From Alcanivoracaceae bacterium (GTDB lineage: Bacteria; Pseudomonadota; Gammaproteobacteria; Pseudomonadales; Alcanivoracaceae): a DNA stretch of 64,000 bases. Where the stretch lies: the NCBI GenBank assembly GCA_029210325.1, contig JARGPU010000001.1, positions 1,188,126-1,252,125 on the forward strand, written 5' to 3'. The number at the start of each line of letters is the position of its first letter. Position 1 is the first letter of the stretch. The notes under the pieces were generated by a model, which saw only the letters and a program-made list of their open reading frames with translations, did no database searches and had not been told where the DNA came from. Of this stretch, positions 1 through 8,552 are shown one piece after another. The translations under genes were made by a program, and so were the position numbers.

Positions 1-137
1 CTAGACATGCTCTGGGCTTCCAGCGAGGCGAGGCGGGCCTCTGCCTGAGCCAAGCGGTCATCAAGTTCCTCTGCCCAGATTGAAGTAGCCACGGAAGCGG
101 CCAGAATACCGGTTATCAGACGGTAAAGGACGGTCAT
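1..137 (-). CDS. Secreted protein of unknown function, N-terminal fragment
   Basis: Only the first 45 codons are inside the window; the gene continues past the left edge. The ATG at 137 opens a short charged start, a hydrophobic stretch (about residues 5-20) and a likely signal-peptidase site before EELDD. After that comes an Ala/Glu/Leu-rich segment (RLAQAEARLASLEAQ) that should form a coiled coil. A signal peptide followed directly by a short coiled coil is seen in several outer-membrane porins and in periplasmic coiled-coil proteins, so either is possible. It is divergent from the thioredoxin gene. No function is claimed. Confidence 0.6.
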   Translation of the reverse strand, partial: MTVLYRLITGILAASVATSIWAEELDDRLAQAEARLASLEAQSMS

Positions 138-269
138 GCGGTTGATCCCCCAGCTTGTTATTCGACGTCTTTATGGGTAGGTACAAAAGCTGATATTAGG
201 ACTCGGTTATGAATGATGTCAAAACAGTGCCATATGGCCCTGCCGTCCACCTGTAGGCGGGCCGCCTGC

Positions 270-275
270 TATACT
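270..275 (+). promoter_or_regulatory. Possible -10 element of the cnoX promoter
   Basis: TATACT lies about 40 bases before the chosen GTG start of the thioredoxin gene. It follows a GC-rich inverted repeat (AGGCGG-g-CCGCCT, about 254-266). I see no convincing -35, so this is a weak call. Confidence 0.3.
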
Positions 276-313
276 TGCATCCTTTAACCCGACACCGTTT
301 TCAGGAGCCCACA

Positions 314-1183
314 GTGACACCAGGCAGCCGTATCATTGACGTGACTTCCGCCAATCTCCAGCAAGTTCTGGAGGCGTCCATGCAGACCCCGGTGATCGTC
401 GATTTCTGGGCCGACTGGTGCCAGCCTTGCAAGCAGATGGCGCCTGTTCTGGAAAAGCTGGTACGTGAGCTGGATGGCCGGGTGTTGCTGGCCAAGGTTA
501 ATGCAGATGAGCAGCAGGAGGTGGCGGCGCAGTTTCAGGTTCGCAGCCTGCCGACCCTGAAATTGGTGGTGCAAGGTCGATTGGTGGATGAACTGGTGGG
601 TGCCCAGACCGAGGCAGCAGTGCGCCAGTGGTTGGCACCGGTGCTGGCAGAGTCAGACCCGGAAGCAGATGCCGAGGCCTTTATCGAGCAGGTCAGACTG
701 GCGATGGTCCATGGCCATGGTGCAGAGGCCGAGCTGGCACTGCGTGATGCATTGACGCATGAGCCTGCTCGCCATGGCTTTCGGGCGCTGCTGGTGGAGT
801 ATTTGCTTGGTGAGGGGCGTCTTGATGAAGCCCAATCAATGCTCGCCGAAATCGCTGAGGATGTGGTTGAGTTGAGGCCATTCCGGGCCCGTTTTGCATT
901 GCTGGAGGAGCTCAAGGAGTCGGCACCGGTCTCGTTGGCGGAGCTGGCCACCAGAGTGGCTGCAGCCCCTGCCCCGGAAGACCTGTACCAATATGGCCTG
1001 CGGGCCGCCGCCGCTGGCCAGTTTGAGGCTGGCCTGCAGGCTCTGCTGCAAATGCTGCGTGATCACCGCGACTTTGGTGACGGCTTGGCCCGCGCCGCTT
1101 TGCTAAAGGTGTTTGACTGCCTGCCCAAGGGCGATCCGCTGGCCAGTGAATACCGCCGCAAGATGTTCAACTACCTGCACTAA
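314..1183 (+). CDS. cnoX: Thioredoxin / chaperedoxin CnoX (YbbN) family protein
   Basis: The protein has 289 residues, close to the usual YbbN length of about 284-290. It has an N-terminal thioredoxin fold (about residues 10-115) with the active site WCQPCK, then helical TPR-like repeats to the C-terminus. CnoX proteins hold unfolding clients under oxidative stress and hand them to the GroEL and DnaK systems. Here the redox pair is intact (C-x-x-C), whereas the E. coli protein has SxxC, so a disulfide reductase activity is plausible. I chose GTG 314 because AGGAG lies 7 bases upstream; the upstream in-frame ATG at 275 has no ribosome site and overlaps the promoter-like TATACT. Confidence 0.85.
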   Translation: MTPGSRIIDVTSANLQQVLEASMQTPVIVDFWADWCQPCKQMAPVLEKLVRELDGRVLLAKVNADEQQEVAAQFQVRSLPTLKLVVQGRLVDELVGAQTEAAVRQWLAPVLAESDPEADAEAFIEQVRLAMVHGHGAEAELALRDALTHEPARHGFRALLVEYLLGEGRLDEAQSMLAEIAEDVVELRPFRARFALLEELKESAPVSLAELATRVAAAPAPEDLYQYGLRAAAAGQFEAGLQALLQMLRDHRDFGDGLARAALLKVFDCLPKGDPLASEYRRKMFNYLH

Positions 1184-1226
1184 CTGCTTTGCAGCTTCTT
1201 TTTGGGCCAGCATGGAGCACTCTTTG

Positions 1227-1275
1227 TGACTCATTCTGGTGCGTAATACCTTTGCCTTTGCATTAATCTGGTGCG
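1227..1275 (+). promoter_or_regulatory. Two NtrC-like enhancer sites upstream of glnK
   Basis: TGCATTAATCTGGTGCG (1259-1275) matches the NtrC palindrome model TGCAC-N7-GGTGCA at most positions. A second copy sharing the TCTGGTGCG half lies exactly 32 bases further upstream (1227-1243). That spacing, three helical turns, equals the separation of the two strong NtrC sites at E. coli glnA. The sites lie about 95 and 127 bases before the start point predicted from the sigma-54 promoter. Confidence 0.65.
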
Positions 1276-1333
1276 TATCAGCATCTTCAATCGTTTTATT
1301 CGGCTTAACCCACTGAAATTACTGGATTCCTGA

Positions 1334-1765
<432 letters not shown>

Positions 1766-1777
1766 GGAATCCTCCCA

Positions 1778-3076
1778 ATGAAACTTTTCAGCAAATCTTT
1801 TCTGCTGGCGGCACTGCTATGTCCGACGCTGGCGTACGCCGACCAAATAAATGGCGCTGACACGGCGTGGATTCTGACCAGTACAGCTCTGGTGCTGTTT
1901 ATGACGCTGCCGGGGCTGGCCTTGTTCTACGGTGGCCTGGTCCGCGCAAAGAATGTGTTGTCCGTTCTGATGCAGTGTTTTGCCATTGCCTGCGGCGCAT
2001 CCTTACTGTGGCTGGTGGTGGGATATTCGCTGGCGTTTAGTGATGGTGGTAGCGTCAATGCCTGGATTGGTGGTTTCGATCATGTGTTCTTCAGTGGCAT
2101 TGATCGTGAGTCGGTTACTGGCACCTTGCCGACTGCACTGCATGGTCTGTTTCAGATGACCTTCGCCATTATTACGCCGGCGCTGATTGTCGGTGCTTTC
2201 GCTGAACGCATGCGTTTTGGTGCCATGTTTGGGTTCTCCATGTTATGGCTACTACTGGTGTATGTGCCTATTTGCCATTGGGTTTGGGGTGGTGGTTGGC
2301 TGGCGGAGCTGGGCTTGTACGATTTCGCCGGCGGCACCGTGGTGCATATCACTGCAGGTGTGGCGGCGCTGGTGGCGGCTCTGGTGCTGGGGCGTCGTAA
2401 TGGCTTTCCCGGCGCCGGGATGAAGCCGCATAACATGACCATGACCGTGATGGGGGCGGGCATGCTCTGGGTTGGCTGGTTCGGCTTCAACGGTGGTTCG
2501 GCTGTCGCTGCAGATGGCAATGCGGCCATGGCCATGTTGGTCACGCATATTTCCGCAGCGGCGGGTTCGTTGGCGTGGATTGCGCTGGAGTGGAAGAAAT
2601 TCGGCAAACCTTCGGCGCTGGGTATTGCTACCGGTATGGTCGCTGGTCTTGGCACTATTACTCCGGCCTCCGGCTTTGTTAGTCCTGCGGCGGCTTTGGT
2701 GATCGGTCTGGTTGCCGGGGTGGTGTGCTTTTATGCGGTAATGCTAATCAAGCAGCGACTGAGAATTGATGATTCGCTGGATGTGTTCCCGGTGCATGGC
2801 GTAGGCGGCATGTTGGGCACTCTGGCAGCGGGCGTGTTTGCTTCCACCGAGCTTGGCCTGTTCTCCGGTTACGGCTTTGCCTTTGATCATTACAGTATGC
2901 TGGATCAGGTTGGTGTGCAGGCTGTCGGTGTGGTCGCAACCGCCCTGTACACAGCACTTGTTACCTGGATCATCCTGCGACTGGTTGGCCTGTTTACTGC
3001 TCTGCGGGTGACCCCGGAAGAAGAGTCCCAGGGGCTGGATATTGCCCTGCATGAAGAGCGTGGTTACGACCTCTGA
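1778..3076 (+). CDS. amtB: Ammonium transporter AmtB
   Basis: A 432-residue Amt/Rh channel with a cleavable signal peptide (about residues 1-22, ending AYADQ) and eleven predicted membrane helices. The two pore histidines are visible in FAGGTVVHITAG and VFPVHGVGGMLG, and the conserved ITPALIVGAFAERM segment is present. It passes ammonium/ammonia across the inner membrane and is gated by binding of GlnK from the gene 12 bases upstream. The two genes form one nitrogen-regulated operon. Confidence 0.95.
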   Translation: MKLFSKSFLLAALLCPTLAYADQINGADTAWILTSTALVLFMTLPGLALFYGGLVRAKNVLSVLMQCFAIACGASLLWLVVGYSLAFSDGGSVNAWIGGFDHVFFSGIDRESVTGTLPTALHGLFQMTFAIITPALIVGAFAERMRFGAMFGFSMLWLLLVYVPICHWVWGGGWLAELGLYDFAGGTVVHITAGVAALVAALVLGRRNGFPGAGMKPHNMTMTVMGAGMLWVGWFGFNGGSAVAADGNAAMAMLVTHISAAAGSLAWIALEWKKFGKPSALGIATGMVAGLGTITPASGFVSPAAALVIGLVAGVVCFYAVMLIKQRLRIDDSLDVFPVHGVGGMLGTLAAGVFASTELGLFSGYGFAFDHYSMLDQVGVQAVGVVATALYTALVTWIILRLVGLFTALRVTPEEESQGLDIALHEERGYDL

Positions 3077-3127
3077 TCCGGCTTTTTAGCATGACAGGAA
3101 CGCTCGCCGGCATGGACGCTGGCGCTA

Positions 3128-3183
3128 TTGCCATGATTCGGGCCTTTGTATATGGTACTGAACGTTTCGAACGCTCGTTTGAA
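3128..3183 (+). promoter_or_regulatory. Promoter with PsrA-like palindromic operator before the SCP-2 gene
   Basis: A sigma-70-like pair TTGCCA (3128-3133) and TATGGT (3151-3156) with a 17-base spacer is followed by TTCGAACG-CT-CGTTTGAA (3166-3183), an 18-base inverted repeat with one mismatch. Its core CGAAC-N4-GTTTG fits the Pseudomonas PsrA box (G/C)AAAC-N2-4-GTTT(G/C) at nine of ten positions. PsrA is a TetR-family repressor released by long-chain fatty acids. The operator would cover the transcription start, consistent with repression. Confidence 0.5.
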
Positions 3184-3220
3184 CAGGGCGAGTTATGACA
3201 ACAACATTGAGGAGATAATT

Positions 3221-3607
3221 ATGAGTCAGGAATTTTTGTCTGAAGGCTGGTTCGCCATGGTTAAGACTCTGCGTGATGAAGCTGGTGCTCTGGAAGCTCC
3301 GGCGGCGCTGGCTGACCTGATTATCAACGTCACCATTACCGGTGGTTCTGTTGACAAGGCAATGTCTCTGGTAGGCGGCATGCTGGAAGAAGGTCATCAC
3401 CCGAACGCACCAACCACCATGATCCTGCCGGCTGATCTGGCCAAGCGCATTTTCATTGAAGGCGACCAATCTGCTGGTATGCAGGGCTTTATGACCGGTC
3501 AGATTCGCATCGAAGGCGATATGAGCAAGCTGATGGCGCTGCAGACTGCACAGCCGACCGCCGCTCAGGTTGAGCTGATGAAGAAGATCGCTGCTGAAAC
3601 CGCGTAA
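3221..3607 (+). CDS. SCP-2 sterol-transfer family protein
   Basis: A 128-residue single-domain protein. The pattern of a hydrophobic central strand set, THxxAPTTMILPADLAKRIFIEG-like spacing and a C-terminal GQIRIEGDMSKLMALQ segment is typical of the SCP-2 fold, which carries hydrophobic ligands such as fatty acyl chains. GAGGAG lies 6-11 bases before ATG 3221; the upstream in-frame ATGs have no ribosome site. The preceding fatty-acid-type operator supports a lipid role, but the true ligand is unknown. A strong terminator follows. Confidence 0.8.
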   Translation: MSQEFLSEGWFAMVKTLRDEAGALEAPAALADLIINVTITGGSVDKAMSLVGGMLEEGHHPNAPTTMILPADLAKRIFIEGDQSAGMQGFMTGQIRIEGDMSKLMALQTAQPTAAQVELMKKIAAETA

Positions 3608-3617
3608 GGTTTTTGCT

Positions 3618-3653
3618 GCAATAAAAAAGGGCCTGCGGGCCCTTTTTTATTGC
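3618..3653. terminator. Bidirectional rho-independent terminator
   Basis: A perfect 16-base stem (3618-3633 with 3638-3653) around a TGCG loop has A-rich and T-rich outer arms, so it works in both directions. It separates the SCP-2 gene from the convergent AraC-type gene. Confidence 0.9.
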
Positions 3654-3671
3654 AAGTCCTGTTTTGTTATC

Positions 3672-4694
3672 TCAGGCTATCCGTGTGCTCCCCCCTGTTT
3701 GCCAAACTTGCAGGCCTTGCTCCTTGCGAAGCCGTCCCGGTGAGTGCCCTGTCCAGCCACGAAAAGCCTTGGTAAAGCTGGCCTGATCGCTATAGCCAAG
3801 TTTTTCTGCAATATCAGCAATGCTGAATTCGGTTTCATGCAGGTAATGGCGAGCGAACTTCTCCCTTGCTGCATTACGCAGCTGTGAAAACGACTCGCCG
3901 GCGGTTGATAAGTAGCGAGTCAGCGTACGTGGTGTTAAGCCAAGCTTCTCGGCGGCATGTTCCAGTGTGCAGTAGCGACCAGGGTTGCAATGGATGTAGT
4001 GGCGGACTAGTGCGGTAACCTGATCCGCATTCCACTCGGCATCGCTAACCCCGCCCAGCTCAAGGCGGGTCTTTTGGTTGCCCTGACATTGGCTGATCAG
4101 CAGTTGGTCAGAGTTATGCCCACCTTCGACATTGACACCGAGAATTTCTTCCAGGTTTTGCAGTCGCAGCGGATCGTCACTCTGCAACTGGATGCTGGCG
4201 TTCTTACTCATAGTTGCACTGAGTCGACACATGCTAGCGAGGTAACAATCGACCAGAAAGTTCTCCATGTCCTCCAGTGGCCAGCGCTGATGCAGGCGGA
4301 TAACCGAGCCATCGCCAACAGGCACAAGTTCAATTTCCATTAGCGGCACGCGGATGCGCAAAAACTGAATGGCCCGCCTGGTCAGATCTCCCGCGCGTTG
4401 CTGGGACAGCATTGAGTAGGCAAGCAGACCGTGCGCCGACAAATCAAGCAACGCTCCGTAGCGTGCGCCGATGCATGGGACCGGGCTTTGTCGTTCGGCG
4501 GAGCGAAATAGTGCCAGCAGTTGGTTGACTGACACATGACCTTCCGGATCGGAGATCAGGGCGTCATGGATGCCCGATTCGGACAACAGGGAGTCCTGCG
4601 AAACACCCAACTGGCACATCAGTCTCATAAAAACACGGACGTACACAATGGGAACAAGCGGAACATCATTGACAAGTGAAGGCGACAGTCTCAT
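3672..4694 (-). CDS. AraC-family transcriptional regulator
   Basis: A 340-residue regulator. Residues 1-200 resemble the Arabinose_bd (PF12625) ligand domain found in OruR/ArgR-like and MmoR-like regulators. Two helix-turn-helix motifs follow at about 250-330, including SIADIAEKLGYSDQASFTKA and the family ending GHSPGRLRKEQG. I chose ATG 4694 because GGTAG lies just upstream and the protein then has the family length; the open frame extends 67 codons further, through AT-rich DNA, without family similarity. It is divergent from the GH3/RND operon, which it most likely controls in response to a small ligand. Confidence 0.85.
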   Translation of the reverse strand: MRLSPSLVNDVPLVPIVYVRVFMRLMCQLGVSQDSLLSESGIHDALISDPEGHVSVNQLLALFRSAERQSPVPCIGARYGALLDLSAHGLLAYSMLSQQRAGDLTRRAIQFLRIRVPLMEIELVPVGDGSVIRLHQRWPLEDMENFLVDCYLASMCRLSATMSKNASIQLQSDDPLRLQNLEEILGVNVEGGHNSDQLLISQCQGNQKTRLELGGVSDAEWNADQVTALVRHYIHCNPGRYCTLEHAAEKLGLTPRTLTRYLSTAGESFSQLRNAAREKFARHYLHETEFSIADIAEKLGYSDQASFTKAFRGWTGHSPGRLRKEQGLQVWQTGGSTRIA

Positions 4695-4942
4695 ATCTAC
4701 CAACCATTTGTTTTTATTGATTATTATTATTTCATGAAAATATACGGCTTCTGCAGATTGGGCCATTTTATCAATAATATCCGTGAATATATGTACACAT
4801 ATTGGCCTGTTCTGCGAGTCGGTAGGAGGTACTAGCAAGTTGTCGCAAATGGACAAGAGGATGGCGGTGGGGAACCTGTACGGCGATGTGGGCAATCGTC
4901 AATCCTATCTTTTCTGAAAAATAACAATAAGCAGGCCTGACT
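4695..4942. promoter_or_regulatory. AT-rich divergent control region of the GH3/RND operon
   Basis: This 248-base gap between the AraC-type gene and the operon is clearly richer in A/T than the flanking genes, especially at 4695-4800. It contains an inverted repeat TTGTC-N7-GACAA (4840-4856) that could be a regulator site. No promoter can be assigned with confidence. The first operon gene starts at 4943 behind a weak ribosome site. Confidence 0.4.
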
Positions 4943-5833
4943 ATGAGCAAGTCAAACAATCGGATCGCCGCTCGCTACAGCCCGATCAATCGTATCTCTC
5001 CCGCTGATGTTTTGAAGATGTACGGCATCTTTCAAAACTATTACGAGAACTCTGATCTGGACACCTTCGTTAGCGACATGAGTCGTAAAACTGGCGTGTT
5101 TGTATTGCGCCGGCGTAGCGATCAGAAAATTGTTGGCTTTTCGACTGTTGCCACGATGGACATGCAAGTGGATGGCAAGCGCATTAAGGGCGTGTTTAGT
5201 GGCGACACCATTATTGAGCGAGAGTATTGGGGCACCAGAGCACTGCCGCTGGCGTTTTTTCTCTACCTGGTGAGAACCATACTGCGCCACCCTATGACGC
5301 CGGTATTCTGGTTGTTGATCTCCAAGGGCTATAAAACCTACCTGCTGATGGCGAATAATCTTTTCCGCTTTTATCCCCATCCGCAGAATCGTTATCAGGA
5401 GTATCAGTCGCTGATCCCGCAGTACTGCGAACAGCTTTTCCCTGGATACTACGATGCTGGTCGCGGGGTGCTGGACTTCGGAGAAACCTACCAGCGTCTC
5501 AAGGATGATGTGGCACCGATCACTGATAAGGTGCGCCAGGCCAGCGCAGCAGCGGCATATTTCGAAAGCTGTAATCCGGAGTGGCATCGTGGTACGGAGC
5601 TTCCCTGTGTAGGCCGCATTGGATTCTCAGATGCCTTTCGTTATGTCTTTCGCTACTTGAACAAAGTGTGGCGCAAGCCGTCCCAGGGAGCGGTCCATTC
5701 GGCTGCCCAGGCTGCGCCGGCAGCTGACAGTGAGAATCATGTGGCCCGTGTTGCGGTGCCAGTGCGGGTGATATCGGCAAGCCGCAAGAAGAGCAATAGC
5801 AACGGGCAGGCAATGGTACGGAGCCGACAGTGA
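4943..5833 (+). CDS. GNAT-like acyltransferase-fold protein, first gene of GH3/RND operon
   Basis: 296 residues, not a family I can name. Residues 15-150 have the strand/helix order of a GNAT fold: an acidic helix start, a strand pair KIVGFSTVATMDM, then a substrate strand ending in SGDTIIEREYWGTRALPLAFF where the acyl-CoA pyrophosphate loop would be. An aromatic segment (about 130-170, FRFYPHPQNRYQEYQ) follows. Residues 230-296 are Ala- and Arg/Lys-rich, probably disordered. Its stop overlaps the GTG start of the GH3 gene by four bases, so translation is coupled. A role in acyl transfer within the pathway is inferred from fold and context only. Confidence 0.6.
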   Translation: MSKSNNRIAARYSPINRISPADVLKMYGIFQNYYENSDLDTFVSDMSRKTGVFVLRRRSDQKIVGFSTVATMDMQVDGKRIKGVFSGDTIIEREYWGTRALPLAFFLYLVRTILRHPMTPVFWLLISKGYKTYLLMANNLFRFYPHPQNRYQEYQSLIPQYCEQLFPGYYDAGRGVLDFGETYQRLKDDVAPITDKVRQASAAAAYFESCNPEWHRGTELPCVGRIGFSDAFRYVFRYLNKVWRKPSQGAVHSAAQAAPAADSENHVARVAVPVRVISASRKKSNSNGQAMVRSRQ

Positions 5834-7467
5834 GCGCCCGTTATGCATTGGGCCATGGCATTCTGTCACGCCTGGTCTCCTCCTCCCGGAGTGCATTTGA
5901 GCAGCAGTGCCAGAATGTGGAAGAGATTCAGCGCACCAAGCTGTCATCTCTATTGCGTGCTGTGGCGGCGACTCCGGCAGGGCAGCGCAGCAAGGTCGAT
6001 CCGGGCTGGTCGTTCGAGCGCTACGCTGCAGAAATGCCGGAAACCGATTATGACCACTGGCGCCCGGCTATTGATGAGCAGCGTTTGGGTGGGGCGTCGC
6101 TGATTGCTTCTCCTGTGCAGCGCTATCAGCCCACCAGTGGTTCAACCTCGGCAATAAAATGGTTGCCCTACACGAAGCGCTTTCTGGATGAAATGGATCA
6201 GGCGATCTGTCCCTGGCTGGGGGACATGTATCGAAGCTATCCCGATATTCGCGCAGGCAGCCACTACTGGTCGTTATCCTGGGTGCCCACTTCGTTGCGG
6301 AGTGAGCTTAAAGGCCAGATTAACGACGACATGAAGCTGCTGTCCTTTGGCAAGCGATTCCTTGCTGGAATAACCCAGGCTGTCCCGGAAACGGTGGCCA
6401 ATGCTGCCACCTCTGCGGATTCTCGCTTTGCCACATTGGCGTGGTTGGTGGCGGATGAGTCTCTCAGTGTTATGTCTGTGTGGAGCCCGACCTTTGCTTT
6501 GGCATTGCTTGATGATCTCAGCGTTTGGCGTGATGAGCTGGCGGAGTGCCTGCAAACGGGAAGTTTTGGCGTTCGTAGCCGCTCGCTGAGGACGGTTCGT
6601 TGCCCTAAAGCACCTGCTCGGGCGGCGCTGTTACGTCAATGGGATGGGCGCCAGTCGCCAGCTTTTTTTGCTCAGCTATGGCCCAAGCTGGCGCTTATCA
6701 GCGCGTGGGACACCGCTGCAGCAGCATCTTGGGCAACCAAGCTGAGTAGCCTGTTTCCTGGAGTGGCATTTCAGGGCAAAGGGCTGTGGGCAACCGAAGG
6801 GGTGGTCACTTTTCCGTGGCAGGGAAAATACCCGCTGGCGTTTCGCAGCCATGTCTATGAGTTCGCTGATATTGCCAGCGGCAAGGTGCTGCCACCCTGG
6901 GCGCTAGAGCCCGGTCAGGAAGTCACGCCTCTGCTAAGCACGGGTGCCGGTCTGCTGCGCTACCGGATGAGCGATCGCCTACGTGTGGATAGCATGATCG
7001 GCAAAGTACCGTGCTTCACGTTTCTTGGCCGTGATGATGGCGTTGATCTGGTGGGAGAGAAGCTTTCTGCCGTGATGGTGCAACAGCTGGTCAATAGACT
7101 TGATATGCCCCATGACATGCACCCGGTGACGTTGCTGGCTCTGGATGACAGCGACGGCAAAGGAACGCCGGGCTATGTTTTGTTGGTGGAGGCATCGCCG
7201 GCCCACATGTTAACTGAGGGCAGCAAACTGTCCGGTCTTTTGGAAACCGAATTGCTAAGTCTGTTTCACTATCGACTGGCCCGTGACCTTGGCCAGTTGG
7301 CGCCGGTGCGGGTACTTTGTCGTCCAGATATGCAGCAATGCTATCTGAGCTATTGTCAGCGGCGTGGCATGGTCGATGGTAATGTCAAAATCGAGCCGCT
7401 GCGCTATTGGCCGGGAATGGAATTGGCAGAAATGGTTGCGGATCGGGTGTTGGAAGGAGTTGCCTGA
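5830..7467 (+). CDS. GH3-family acyl-acid amido synthetase
   Basis: 545 residues, the usual GH3 length. Three ATP/adenylate motifs are visible: PTSGST (residues 101-106), the WATEG motif before VVTFPWQGKYPLAFRSHVYEF, and YRMSDRLRV where most members read YRxGD. GH3 enzymes belong to the ANL adenylate-forming superfamily; they activate a carboxylic acid as acyl-AMP and couple it to an amine, usually an amino acid. The start is GTG, overlapping the preceding stop (GTGA). It is followed with a one-base overlap by a GNAT gene. The likely product is an acyl amide; acid and amine are unknown. Confidence 0.85.
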   Translation: MSARYALGHGILSRLVSSSRSAFEQQCQNVEEIQRTKLSSLLRAVAATPAGQRSKVDPGWSFERYAAEMPETDYDHWRPAIDEQRLGGASLIASPVQRYQPTSGSTSAIKWLPYTKRFLDEMDQAICPWLGDMYRSYPDIRAGSHYWSLSWVPTSLRSELKGQINDDMKLLSFGKRFLAGITQAVPETVANAATSADSRFATLAWLVADESLSVMSVWSPTFALALLDDLSVWRDELAECLQTGSFGVRSRSLRTVRCPKAPARAALLRQWDGRQSPAFFAQLWPKLALISAWDTAAAASWATKLSSLFPGVAFQGKGLWATEGVVTFPWQGKYPLAFRSHVYEFADIASGKVLPPWALEPGQEVTPLLSTGAGLLRYRMSDRLRVDSMIGKVPCFTFLGRDDGVDLVGEKLSAVMVQQLVNRLDMPHDMHPVTLLALDDSDGKGTPGYVLLVEASPAHMLTEGSKLSGLLETELLSLFHYRLARDLGQLAPVRVLCRPDMQQCYLSYCQRRGMVDGNVKIEPLRYWPGMELAEMVADRVLEGVA

Positions 7468-8546
7468 TGAGCGCTTTCCAGGTCGCCAGCGTAGCCGATG
7501 GTCCTGATATCCTGCAGCTCTTCCGTGACACTCCACAGCGCGGCCGGGTGGTTCTTAATTTTGAGCGCGAGCCGGACTATTTTCGCGGTGGCAATGTAAT
7601 CTGCGAAAAACCGGAAGTGCATATCGCCAGGAACACCGAGGGAAAACTGTTAATGCTTTATGGCATTGGCAGTCGGCTCATGTATGTAAACGGAGTGGCA
7701 AGGAAAGTTCGTTATGCCCATGACCTGCGCATTGCCGAACATGCCCGCGGCGGCCGTCTGATTCTGCGCATGGCCCGGCATGTTGGTGACTTCATCGCGC
7801 CGGAGGATATGGTTCAAACGGTGATCCTGAGTGAGAACACAAGCTCGATGACATCAGTTGCAAGTGGTCGGGCTGGGCTGCCGACCTACTATCCGAGCGG
7901 CGATATTGAAACCAGTCTGCTGTTCCGCGTGCCCAGGGGTAAACGATCCTCCCTGACCTTGAGGCCGGCCAGATTGGAAGATCTGCCGGCGATGCAGCAA
8001 TTTCATGATCAGCATGCGCCGCAGCGCCAGTTTTATCCCCGTTATCAATTCTCCGGTATTGTCGATGGCAGTCCGTACTTTAGTGGCCTGCAAATATCGG
8101 ATTACTGGCTGGCGCTGGATAACGAAAAAATTATCGGTATGGCCGGGTTGTGGGATCAAAAGTCTTTCAAGCAAACCAGAGTGGTGTCCTATCCGTCTGG
8201 TCTGGCCTGGCTGCGGTTTTTCTGGAATCTGTGGACGGATCTGGTTGGCGGCCTGCATTTGCCTCCTGCGGGCGGCATGATCCGCTATCTGATGCTGCAC
8301 TCCGTACTGATTCGCGATGAAGATCCCCAGGTATTGAGAGCGCTGCTTGCCGAGATGTCGCATAGCGCCGCAGACAGAAGTGCCGCTATTAGCGCCGGTT
8401 TCTTTCTGGATGATCCTTTGCGGGCGGCGGTGCAGGGCTGTCGTCGGCAAACCATGCACAGTCATCATTTTCTCATTGGCTATCACGGCGACCCCCGTGA
8501 GGGGCTGGATGACCGGCCGGGCTATATAGAGTTAGCTCGCCTTTAG
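7467..8546 (+). CDS. GNAT-family N-acyltransferase
   Basis: 359 residues. The N-terminal third (FRDTPQRGRVVLNFEREPDYF, continuing to about residue 150) and the C-terminal part (about 155-350, from LTLRPARLEDLPAM) both look like GNAT modules, with a typical KIIGMAGLWDQKSFKQTRV strand pair in the second. The enzyme should transfer an acyl group from a CoA or carrier donor. ATG 7467 shares its last A/first base with the GH3 stop TGA, so the two are translationally coupled. The substrate is unknown; the acyl amide of the neighbouring GH3 enzyme, or its precursor, is an obvious candidate. Confidence 0.75.
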   Translation: MSAFQVASVADGPDILQLFRDTPQRGRVVLNFEREPDYFRGGNVICEKPEVHIARNTEGKLLMLYGIGSRLMYVNGVARKVRYAHDLRIAEHARGGRLILRMARHVGDFIAPEDMVQTVILSENTSSMTSVASGRAGLPTYYPSGDIETSLLFRVPRGKRSSLTLRPARLEDLPAMQQFHDQHAPQRQFYPRYQFSGIVDGSPYFSGLQISDYWLALDNEKIIGMAGLWDQKSFKQTRVVSYPSGLAWLRFFWNLWTDLVGGLHLPPAGGMIRYLMLHSVLIRDEDPQVLRALLAEMSHSAADRSAAISAGFFLDDPLRAAVQGCRRQTMHSHHFLIGYHGDPREGLDDRPGYIELARL

Positions 8547-8552
8547 GAGTAG

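Noticed and set aside
1184-1200. Short hairpin CTGC-TTT-GCAG with T-rich tail after cnoX
   Set aside because: A four-base stem is too weak to call a terminator.
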